Origin: Breviolum minutum Mf 1.05b.01
Taxonomy: Eukaryota; Sar; Dinophyceae; Suessiales; Symbiodiniaceae
NCBI GenBank assembly: GCA_000507305.1
Contig: DF239542.1
Span: 1-64,000, forward strand
DNA: 64,000 nucleotides
Direction of reading: 5' to 3'
In this document: piece after piece, positions 48,485-59,300 of the stretch
Numbering within the stretch: the first letter of the stretch is position 1
How the letters are laid out: every line of letters begins with the position of its first letter
The notes under the pieces: model-generated
The model's database searches: none
The model's input: the letters and a program-made list of their open reading frames with translations, nothing else
What the model was told of the DNA's origin: nothing
Made by a program: the position numbers and the translations under genes

Positions 48485-51400
48485 CTACCCGCTATCATTC
48501 ACATCCATGTTAAGCACATGGTGGCTGCAATCCCTTCCCATATCCAAGCCAGGCGGTGTTGCAAGCGTTGGATCTGCAGGAGTTGCAGTTCCTGAATTTG
48601 GCACGCCTGCGATGGCCGAACTGTTCATGTTGACTTCAGGGACAGGACTTTCTACCAGCGAACTTGCAAAATTTATCTGATCGCGTGCATCCCTCTATGG
48701 AAATCAAATGACGGGATTACTGCATCCCAACCAAAAGTCTTTCACATCACCCTGAGGTCATGAAATTTCCAAAGTTTTTGCATTGCACCCGGTCATTGTC
48801 CAGCTGCCTGCTGCTGAAGCTGTTGCAGGTGTTGCTGCTGCATCTGCTGCATATGCTGTTCGAATTGGAGCTGCTGCCTGGGAGTCTTCGGCATACGATG
48901 CCGCTTGCAGCAGGGTAACTCGTTCATGGGCTTGGAAGGATGGGATGATCCCTTACCAGCAGGTGATTCAGAAGTGGAGGGCGTGGTGTTGCTTGTGGAA
49001 CACAATGTACCAAGAACAAATGTCTAAAAACAACTGCGAATGCGCCACTAGGGCAATCTCCGCAGAACTCCTTTGCATAAGATAAGTACAAAGGGGCTAT
49101 ATAAACCTTCATGTGAGACTGCCACCCCTCTCCCGTTTTCAGCTCTTGGTTTCGTAGGTGTACTCTCCCACAACACCGAGCCCGTGCCAAGAAAAATTTT
49201 GACTCCCAGGACAGCGAGTCACAAAGTTGCAACAACAGAGCTCCACCAGATTTCAAGGCAAAATCATTCAAAATAACCTGTTCTATTGATCTTCCTTCCC
49301 TTTCTTACATGCAGCGGGTACCACCAGGGTCCCGCACTGCTTCAATTCTTGCTGCTGACCTGCGGCATTTGAGATGCCGTAAGAAAAACTTGGAGGAACC
49401 TATCCAGTACTCTCACTTCCATTTTATGTCATGTCCATTCATGTCATGTATGTCATGTACAAGTGTCGAGCTTGTCACATGCTCTCGCTTTCTCCCTTGT
49501 CCCGTGCTAGGTGCATCTATTTGCATCCCATGAAAGATGTTGTCAAAAACAGATTGTGATCTTTGATTTGGCACGCTGTGCACTAAAGCAGCTCTCAAGC
49601 CTGTCAAATCTTGGCGCAAATTGTGTATGATGACCTTCAGTGGACAGCACAAGTGAATCCAGTATCTGGCACAGTGGAAATTGGGTATGCGACATCCTTC
49701 TTAATGACTTCATCGGTCATGGAACTGACTTGTTCCTGCGAGGCAGACATGCCAATTATGGCACTGACCGTGGGGCAAAAAAATGTTGAAGGATGATGTT
49801 GAATGTATCCCCCTGCAGGCTGCTGGGGCCGCTGTCCTCCAACTGCGCACCTTTGCGCACAGCTCGGACCAGAAGCTCTCTCCTGAACACCAAAACAAGA
49901 AAACTACATCTGAGAATTTTTGAGACTTGACTGCACACTATGGACATCTATGGACTAGGGATGCCATTTTGCTGGGCAATTGATTCAAGAAAACCAATGA
50001 CGATATGGTGAAATATGTTATGTCATGCATGATGCCGACGCATGCCGACGCCAGCCACAGCTTCCTTTGATTAAATTTGGAGCATTTTGGAGCAATTTGC
50101 CAGGGTGCCGAAAGCTATCCGATCCCCGACTGAGATACCAACTGCCGCACACACGCCTGTTGCACCTGGACATGAAGAAACGGCCAGAATTGGCAAGGTC
50201 CTAAGGTGGAAACTCGTTGCCTTCTGGGGGTTTTAATCAACAAATGTGACATGTGCTTTAATTGTGTCTTGATGTTGCGCGGCTTTCCCCCCACACCTCA
50301 GTGAGTTGAGTGTTCAGAGCTTGTATTGAAGCATCTGACGCCTGGGACAGTGAAACATAGACAACCCACCAACCACCGACGCCCCAACTCCATGCGGTAC
50401 ATCCAAGGTCCCTGCAGCTGCAACTTCGCTGCCTTAGAAGTGCAGACAACTGACCAACTGAACCAACCTCTCCAGTGTCATTCAATTTCCATTGGCCAAT
50501 ACCACAACAGCACCATCCCATGGCCCCGGGTTTTTTGTCTCAACTGGCTTTGCAGAATTTTGACTCAAGACCTGTGAGACACACGGGCTCATGGACTTCA
50601 GAAAGGATTATAAAATTAATTTGCTCAAGTCCTCTCATGGACCCTCTGCCGAGACGAGGCCTGCCCAAACGTGAATGCATATTTCAGAGGGACATCGTTT
50701 CACAATCCACTCTGCATGCAGGTTGGCTCAAGGGTGTTGAAGCACCCAAACATCACAAGGACAGGCCTGAAAGCCTTGGAGGCCTTGCTTTAGCTGCAGG
50801 TTTTCCAATTCCATGACCTGCGCCGTGTCTCACAAGTTAGACATGGCAAACGGGTTTCGCTGCACCATGGCCTCCCCAACCACCTTCAGCTGCGATGCGC
50901 TCTCATTGACGTTGAAACTGCCTGTCGATGACCCTTCAACCAACCCGCCCTGATGCAGCCTCACTCAGGAATAGCTGTCTGATAAGACATGGCCTTATAA
51001 GGCATAATGAGTGAGAAGTGGCTTGAAACTTTAAAAAAGCCTTGTTAAGCCTCTCTTCTTGAGGCGGTACATTAGAGCAGGGTTGGCTGACTGGTCATGA
51101 CATAACCTCAATGAAACTGGATAGGAACGGTGCAACAAACGACACAGGCACAATCGCGATGTTGGTTCATGTTGGCTCCCTCCTTCCCAACCCCTTTCCC
51201 AACCAGCCTCCCCCCAACCAATTTAACCCTCCCAATTTACGCCTCTGAAAAGGTCGTTGAGGTCAGCACAAAGGGCTGTAAGGCCACAGAAGGAACCAGT
51301 CATGATGGTGAACACTAAGCGCAAGCCTGGACCCAACACATCCCTCAAACCCTTCCATTGGCAGAGCATGCGCCCATGCGCCAGCTGAGGCTGCAACGTA

Positions 51401-54400
51401 GGGAGTCCTCGGGCCTTTCTGCTAGAAAGCGTCCTTCAGATTGATCAACCTCGATAGTCGAAGTCAAATCTAAGTCGAATTGAAAAGCTCCATTCAGCAA
51501 CCAAGCACCTTCAAACCACATTAAAATCATTCAAACAGATTCAAATGATGGATTTGGGAATGTGGATCTGAATCCCAGCCTCGATCAGAAAGCAGAGAGT
51601 AATGGAAGACGCCAACAGCGATAAAATGACCTTGGTAACGAAGCCACCCGTCATCTCGCAGAAAAAGTGAGACCCCAAGTGAGGCCAAGACCCAGTGCAA
51701 AGGTGGGAACCTTCAGTAAAAAAGAGAGCGTATGTCATACAAGCTGCCGACAAATCAAAATCGTCGGCCAATTTCTAAGACTACGGCGCCGTGTTGATTG
51801 AGGACAAGCGGTCTGATCGAAAGTCGTTCAAGCGGGACACTCTGACAGTTGCATCGTCTCTTACGGACATGACCTCAGCCGAAGCAAGTCAACGTAACAT
51901 GTTGACCATGTGCCAAGTCACTTCAAGTGAGAGCTACTCTTCAGGCTTACCAGTCCTCTTGTAGCCAGGAAAAACTGGGCACAGAGCGGAAAAACGAGGT
52001 GGTTGGCGAAGCACTACCAGCGAGTTCAAAATGGTCAAAAGCTCTGTGTCTGGCCTTGGCCAAGTGTGAGTCTGAGAGCTCAGAACTCCCCAATTGCGAA
52101 TGCCAAGCAATCACATCACAAGTGCCGCACACTGTCTGCCGCTGTAGGGCTGCCATGTCTGCGTCTGCCGTGGATTCATATTGGATGCGGGCCTCGCCAA
52201 AATAGGAGCCGGACACCCTTGACGGTCGATTCAATCTTATCATACCTTATCTAGAACATTCCAGAACCTGCAGTAGACCTGGAACCTTTCCGCAAACTCC
52301 AGAACCTTTTTCTAGCATTTGCCCCGGAACCTGCTCCTGCCCTCCGCAGAACCTTCCAGAACCTTCTTCAAAACCTTCCCCGAACATCCCGGCACCTTGT
52401 CCGTTACCTGCTTGGGAAGGTTATGCAGGGCTTTCCCTGGAACCCTCAGTCTCCACAAGCTTCCTCGCGGAACCTTCTCAGAACTCACCCCAAAGAGGCC
52501 CCGAAACCTCGGACCTCACAGCCTTCTGCTGTATTCAGAACGCACAGGGCCACAGTTCAAGCCAGCCAACACGGCGAGCCCCGGTGCTCCGGATTCTTGC
52601 AGCTGGCCATAGCTGCAAGGTCTGCAAAATCTGCAAGGTAGACTAAGGCTCCAGCTGCATACATCTGCAATAATTCGAGACATCGGAGGTGGACATTGAG
52701 GGTTTCCATCTCGCTTTCTGAACCTCCATTTTTGTGACCTCATCCATGTGAACATCCGAACCAAATGACATTCGTTTCAAGCACCTTCCACTGATGCTGC
52801 CAGGCTGAGAGCTGAGAGCTGCTACGTGACCGGCATGACTCCTCCACTTCCAAGCCTCCGATGGCCATCCGATAATTCCAAAAAGAAAAAGCCTTGAAAA
52901 AGGAGCTTCTGGCGAAACGTTTTGACTGAGCTTCTGGCGAAACGTTGAAACAAATAAGGCCTGACCATGGGGGAAAAAGCGAAATCTCAAATAAATGGTT
53001 GGAAAATGTCAAATGTAGAGATCCTTTTAACGGTCTGTTTTTTGATGATGCTGCATGACCGGGCAACATAAGATCCAGCAAGTTTTGCATACTGAAAGCT
53101 AATGCCACTTCAGTATCTTGCCTGCAAGAGTCGGATGTCGCAGGCCTGGTGAGGAGCCGACCATGAGTGCACAAATGCCCGTTTCGTTTTACCACCACCA
53201 CCACCAGCTGATGGGCATCTTCATCCCCAAAATGATATAAGTAAAAGGCTGACAGGAAATCTGTGCCTCAAGTGTTGGCGCATGTTGGCACAATGTCTTA
53301 GGCAGTCTTATGCCATTTAACATTTGCTCGGCTCTTGGATCCTTTTGCTGTTTTAGAACCTCCAAAAATTGTAAAGTGGCAGTCAGAAAGAAAAGAATTG
53401 CTTGCCTCCTTGTTCAAGCATTGCCTTGGCTCGGACTGCTGGGAAGTTGCTGCGATTTTGTAAACAGGGTCGCCTTCCAGCCACTGTTGCTAAGTGCGGA
53501 TCAAGATGCCGAATCTCTTTTTGTCGCTGACGAAGTGAAGAAATAGTAAGTGATGTTAATGTACCAAACGCTATGGAAAGGGATGCGATCACCTTTCACC
53601 GAGCGGCATGGAATTTCAGCAAATGAGCCAAAGAGCGAATATGCAAAGTCCGTAGGTAACACTTTGCGTGTGAGGCTGAGCCATGCACAATTCCATTTGT
53701 AGCAGGAGTGAGGGTCACCTGCTCACCAAAACGGAACAAAACATCAAAGAAGCAGTTAAAAGAATTGGATCACGTTGATGTGAGCAGCTAACCTTCTACA
53801 CCATAAATTTTGCAAAACTCTGACATCTCAACCAATCCCGGCTCCTGCATGAGCTCCAGCAGCTGACGCTCATCACCAAGCAATGCATGCGTCCTCATGT
53901 GGTTGTCATGCCAAATGCAAATCAAGTGCAGGTCAGCAGGTCCTTCATTTTGCAATGTTCTATCTATCTATCTATCTATCTATCTACCTATCTAACTAAA
54001 GCCTTGGGAGGCTTTCCGCCATGAGAATGTAGTAGTTCTGATGAACCACATACCATGATGACAGTCGAGTCAATGCCAGGATAGCAACTGTAAAGCCAGT
54101 GGCTAGTTGGGGTGGAGCCCGGCGAGAACGATTGACGCTGCAACGTGGCCAACCACACAACATATCGCCAAGTCTCATTTGGAGAATATTTCTCCACTGC
54201 CAAAACCTGAGAATCAAAGCAATGGGCAACAGAAAGGCCCCAAAACGTACCAAATCACAAACCCAGAAAAAAAGCCCTTGAAACACATGCCTGTCCTTCC
54301 TGCTGCATTTGCCAGCTCAAGCTGAGAAACGCCACAGCTGGCCCGACGACCGGAAGGATATAGGAAACAACCTCAGAGTACACTGACTACGGACAGTGTG

Positions 54401-55054
54401 TAACAATGCATCCCATCGCACCCACCACCTCTTGTTGTTTGCACGCTTGCCAAGGAAGTGGCATGCGCGATTGGCTTGATGCTGCCACGAAGCTGCTAAA
54501 AACGTGTCTCTCAGCTTCTTGTTGGCATCTGGGGAGACTTTTGCCCATTGGTCAGCAGGCTCACCCCAGGGAACTGTGCAGTAGTCGCCATTTGGTAACT
54601 CCTAGGCTGGAGCTTTTGCTGTGATGCCAGCGACACCAGGCGGTGGGACTGGAGGAACATTGCATTGCATAGCAATCAAACGTATACAACATACCATGAC
54701 TATAACATCAATTAGAAGTAGGACACCATTTCCAAATTTGAATTTGTCAAAAATTGTCACCCTCGCCGTCATAGCACTCGAAACTCCCAGGCACCTCCTC
54801 CTCCACCTCGAGTATCTCAAGATTGGCATTGCGTCGGGACCTGAAGTCAAGGCCATGAGCCTGGAGGAGCTATAGTACGTTTCACGGCTTGCTGGGAGCT
54901 TTTGGGAAGGGCAAATGCTCTTCCACAGCTTTCGCAAGCTTTGCCACTAAAAACAAAACCAATTATACCTATCTATATGCCAAAACGGGCGCAACATTTA
55001 GCCAAGGCTTTCATATGCTTGGCAAAGGTTCGACGAAGCTTTTGGCGCGCAATC

Positions 55055-55097
<43 letters not shown>

Positions 55098-55126
55098 CCA
55101 CAACAATCACAACAATCACAACAATC

Positions 55127-55168
<42 letters not shown>

Positions 55169-56071
55169 GCAGCAGCAGCAAGAACAGCAGCAAGAACAGC
55201 AAGAACAGCAGCAAGAACAGCAAGAACAAGAACGCCGACAGCAGCAGCAGCAGCAGCAGCAGCAATAGCAATAGCAAGGGGCCAATCATTCTGTGCACTG
55301 TTGATGCGTCAGCTACTACGTAGATGAGGGCCTGTGTACATAATGTGTTTTGTACTTGTAATATGTACATTTTATACATCTATATATGTATATGATATAT
55401 GTATATATATACATATATATATATATATATAAGTCAGTGGTGCGAATAAATGCAATATGCTTGGAATCCTGTCAACCTTTGTCCATGACAACTGCCTTGC
55501 TCGTTGAACTGCTCTGAGACCAAGCGAAAGACCTGCACGACGATTGGTTGCCACAGTTCCCAAAGAAAATCACCTGTGAAAGCAATGCCTGTAAAATGAA
55601 CACATGGAAAAAGCGTCGACGGCCAGTGCCATCGCGAGGAACCTCGAATTCTCGCCACTGCCGATGGAAATGAAGCAAATGGGGAAATATCTAGTCGAAT
55701 CTATTATATTCATAACTGTGTATCATGCATGTGTGTGCGTGCATGTGTTGTAATATGGGCTCCAAATCTTGAGGTTTTGCATGGAGATGGGCACTGTGTA
55801 GACTAAGGGTCCAGCAAGTGGCTTTTGCCGATGTGTGCAAGTGCACTCTACTAGCTGACGCCTTGGCTCTTCAAGGCATGCAGAGTCTACTCACATGCAG
55901 AAATTTTCGATCTTCAATATCTTTGGGAGGAAATGTAGTACACTATAGTCATCTATAGTAACTTACGTGCTCAATTCTTTGGAATGCTGCATGTCCAAGA
56001 ATGACTTGGTTCAAAAGTGGCGCCAAGTTGCAGGGTGGACAGCGAGGTCCATCCGTCGAAGGGCCATCCAT
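48485..56071 (-). CDS. Unidentified multi-exon gene, ATG to stop
   Basis: The first exon, 55967-56071, starts with ATG (MDGPSTDGPRCPPC) and ends at a GTAAGT donor. Later exons, all with AG|G acceptors and mutually consistent phases, are 55496-55573, 54765-54840, 54422-54601, 54047-54206, 53793-53942, 53593-53718, 53406-53473, a start at 53121, 52785-52855, a start at 52738, 52133-52192, 52018-52054, 50884-50949, 50776-50817, 50297-50341, 50125-50165, 49810-49882, 49660-49735, a start at 49600, 48789-48877 and terminal 48485-48692 (TAG). The N-terminal half is aromatic-rich and globular (LWELWQPIVVQVFRLVSEQF; LICIWHDNHMRTHALLGDE). The middle is coiled-coil-like (VMELENLQLKQGLQ; DADMAALQRQT). 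The C-terminus is Ala/Pro/Ser-rich. I recognise no family. It is transcribed toward the myosin gene. Confidence 0.6.
48789..48877 (-). CDS. CAG/GCA-rich exon read as Ala-rich by phase
   Basis: This exon contains a CAG-rich run. Its phase fits the canonical donor at 48956 upstream and the terminal exon downstream only in the Ala frame (AAPIRTAYAADAAATPATAS). The Gln frame (QHMQQMQQQHLQQLQQQ) would need a GC donor and a different upstream junction. Confidence 0.45.
52250..52490. repeat. CAGAACCTT-like degenerate repeat
   Basis: Words such as CCAGAACCTTC, GGAACCTGC and AAAACCTTCC recur roughly every 15-25 bases, probably within an intron of the minus-strand gene. Confidence 0.7.
53593..54206 (-). 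CDS. Best-supported exon trio of the unidentified gene
   Basis: Exons 54047-54206 (VEKYSPNETWRYVVWLATL), 53793-53942 (HDNHMRTHALLGDERQLLEL) and 53593-53718 (CYKWNCAWLSLTRKVLP) join through split Gly codons, each with AG|G acceptor and GT donor. The product is a continuous segment of about 145 residues with conserved-looking Trp, Cys and His. No family comes to mind. Confidence 0.6.
53958..53999. repeat. (TCTA)n microsatellite
   Basis: About nine TATC/TCTA units lie between exons 53793-53942 and 54047-54206 of the minus-strand gene. Confidence 0.9.
54422..54601 (-). CDS. 180-nt exon of the unidentified gene
   Basis: AG|G acceptor, 60 codons, GT donor, phase 0 at both ends. It contains GDYCTVPWGEPADQWAKV and ACHFLGKRANNKRWW. 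It has no internal ATG near its start. Confidence 0.6.
55054..55275. repeat. (CAA)n grading into (CAG/CAA-GAA)n
   Basis: A CAA run is followed by CAG/CAA with regularly spaced GAA codons. On the + strand one frame reads as poly-Gln with Glu (QQQEQQEQQQEQQ) and is open upstream into WQRFDEAFGAQ. On the minus strand the run falls inside an intron of the unidentified gene. I favour the intronic reading. Confidence 0.85.
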
Positions 56072-56389
56072 TGGATGTGCTAAGGTGCCATGTAAGTCTG
56101 ATCAGCTTTTCGTGTCAACAAAGCTTTTATATATCGGATGGATTCAAGGAGCATTTATCATTCCAAACTTTCAGTTGTGGTCTTCATGAGTTTAAAGTAG
56201 TTTAAAGTTTAAAGTTGACCTTTTCTGCCTTCAACGGATCTGCTCATGATGCATGGCATTCAATGCAAAGTTTCTTGCAACTTGTACGATCGGCACCTAA
56301 GAAAATGACAGCGTGACGATGCTTCTCATGTCTTTGTTGCGCCTGTATTTTCGAGCCAATGCCAACGGCATCATTGATCCTATCCACAG

Positions 56390-59300
56390 GACACCAAACC
56401 CCAACAAACCCTTTCTGACGTGGCAGGACCGCCTCATCAAAATTGATTCTCAGGTTTTGGCTGGAGACTCGCCTTGCCTGGCAAAATGTTGCATACAACC
56501 CCCCCAATTCCACCAAAGGTGCTTCCAAAGACATTTTGAGTTCTTAGGCTTCTCATGTACGAAAACGCATAGGCATGTGACACAGAAGAATTCTAGACAT
56601 TGTTCCATGGGGTTGAAAGGTGGCAATTACAAAATGCATTTGTGCTCCTTGTTCAAAACAAAAGCACTGTTCATAGTAAGGAACGTATAGAAAGATTTTA
56701 CTTGGTGTGCCATACTGGGCAAGAATCATGTACAAAGTAAGCTGCACACAGAAACTCTGGGAGGCAAAGGATTTTCGGCATCACTGTGTCCATCACCACT
56801 CGCCTGAAAGACATGAAACCATCATTGGCTGAACCAATCTAGCAACCCTGAGGGCGGTTGGTGAGGAGCACAAGAGCAACACCTCTGGCTACAGTGAAAA
56901 TGCCCAACTTGGTGGGTCAAAGGTCTGAGGCAGCTGGCACGGTCTCGAACTCTTCGGTTGCGCATGTCCTCCATTGAACTCCAACCATCTGAAAGTCTGA
57001 GCTACGCAGTCGGTGGAAGGAAACATGTTCCAGCTTCATTGCTCCATGGAGATCAAAGGACGTCACTCACAAGTAGTTGAAGATAGAAGGTAAATATGTT
57101 GCTCTTTTGCCATTGAAACACTTGCATCATCAGTTCAACTGGCTCTAGTCTTCTATTATCAACTGGAGTTCTTCACTTCGTCCTTGGTGGCGCCTTTCGA
57201 CCTGCATGAGCGGGCGCTGCTTTCCAAACCATTTGTGATGGGTTTCAGGTGTTTTAGACTGAAAGGACAAAGAACAAAATCTCTAAAAGCGCACGTGTTT
57301 GCGCAGAATGTGCCAAATGCATGCCAATCGAACATCTACACAAACCATTGACCTTAAACTCCATTGGTTTCTCATCAGAACCACACATTTCCTGTGGACT
57401 AGTTGGCCTGCTCTGTCGTTCTGGCTTGCCAGAAGCTCCTGGACAAGGCAGGTTGACTTAGTCGCCATGGCGTTATGGAATCCCAGATTTTAAGAAGAAC
57501 AGGCCAAAACCAGGTTTGTGCAATTTTTTGGTGGTCCGGTGCTGTTCCTGACATATCCTCAGAAAGCTGGATAACCAAAAATCGTCAACCATGAAACCCT
57601 TCCGACGAAATACAGACAGTCCTTGAGGCATGGAGCCGTTGATACCTCCCTTGTTGTCCTGAAATCAGCTGTCATTCATACAGCTAGAATCACCTACAGT
57701 ACAGCCTATCTCTGTATCGGAGCCTGTCCAGAATGTGTGAACTTTGCTACCTTTCATCGTGGGCGCCTCCCCAACAGCCGCAACTGCAGAGGCTGCCAAC
57801 CCGGAGTGCATGTCACGCCTGGATGCAGAAGGCTGAATGACGGGTGGGTCATGTGATTATGTACATTGCCATTCCCAAATTCCCAAAGCAAGGTATGCCC
57901 AAGACTTAGTCTCTAAGTTCCATGCGGCGGAGGATCAGTGCGAGGGGACTCAGTTGCTGTCCATGTTATCATGGGTTCAAAGCAAAGCCACTGAAAATTC
58001 TACCCCAGTCAGCTGGACTTTATTGCAGTGTGAAGCTCAAGGGCTTGAAGCTGTTCCTTATCCTATTCCCAAGGTCTACCAAAAAAAACTTCCCGCGAAG
58101 TAGATGTCATGTCTCATGAGCTTCCATTTCAACCGAGAGTCGTGTGGTCTTCCGTGGGGTGAAGGCCGCCGGTCAGGCTGGAATGGGCCATTCATTCTGG
58201 GCCTGTGCGGCTGGCCACTCTACAGCTTCGAAATAGGCCTGGAGATTCGTACATTCAAAACCCTCTGAGAGCCACACGCCGAATGAGCAGCAGATGCTGG
58301 GGCAACTGCACCCATGACCTGAAGTGTCTAGAACATCAATGCACATCACATCAAAGTATATCAAGGTGATGTCTTACATCCATGCCAGTTTCCGAGATGA
58401 GCACATTTGGGGTACCATGGGTCCCGCGGCTGCTATGCGGTTGATTCGGTTGATCATCATTGGACCAACAGGAAACACGTCGGATGGAGCGGCGAGCTGC
58501 CGTGACCAGCGCACGGGCACGGTCAACCTCTCCGTCAAGACGGTCCCAAAGAAAAGGCCATGTCAAGCTTTCATGAAAAGCTGCAACTGTTTATGCCACG
58601 AAGATTAGCAAACCGACTCAAGGTTAGCAAAAACGGGTATACGACACTGGAAAGCCATTGAAGAATGCAGTCCATGCCTCACCCTTGAGTGGCACCCGCC
58701 CACCAGTACTATCCATCAATTGCAGGACTTGAGCCAGCCTCAGCACCACGTGAATTCAAACACTTGAATTCGGCTTGCACAAATCATGTCCTCTAAAACC
58801 TTCTGACGCCTCATGTGTAATCACATGTCGAACGTGGACAAGCGTTGTAAAATTCGACACATAAGTGAACATTCATTCTGGCACTTTATTTTTTGATGTT
58901 TGCAAATGGTTTCAGACTGCGAACTCACAACCATCCTCACAAAGTTGACACTCTTTCCCTGAAGCACTTTCAGGGATGGCCTTACCTTTTCTCTGGGGGT
59001 CAAGCTGGGAAGAGCAATTTTGCGCCTCATGTAGGCAACAGTCGGATCACAACATTCAAGAGATTTTGACGGGATTCTTGTCATGCAATGTGAGTAACTC
59101 ATATCTAGAATCCAGATCCTTTCAAATCTTCTCGACCCTGTGCCACCAACGCCACCCAAATCCCCCCACCACCCGAACATTCCGCAACCTTTTCCCACCC
59201 AGCATAGACCACACACAGCCATCTCTGTCAAGGCTCATCCTTGCTTGCTTCCATTATCTGCTGCTCCAGCTGCTTCACCTCACACAGCTAGCACTGATTT

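Noticed and set aside
50722..50731. TTGGCTCAAG, resembling the 3' end of the dinoflagellate spliced leader
   Set aside because: Only ten bases match and the upstream CCGTAGCCATT part is absent; chance is likely in 64 kb.
56244..56534. Minus-strand ORF over 56.24-56.53 kb (FDEAVLPRQKGFVGVWCPVD)
   Set aside because: Protein-like, but the + strand exon 56390-56453 has AG|G and GT boundaries exactly around its frame, which the minus reading lacks. Not excluded entirely.
57283..57468. Minus-strand ORF ATKSTCLVQELLASQND
   Set aside because: Possible exon (AG|G then ELLASQNDRAG), but it lies upstream of the minus-strand gene's ATG and within the + strand gene span; evidence is too thin.
58351..58566. 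Minus-strand frames antisense to exon 58366-58542
   Set aside because: One reads well (PVRWSRQLAAPSDVFPVGP), but the + strand exon has an AG|G acceptor, a GT donor and phase agreement with 57893-58073.
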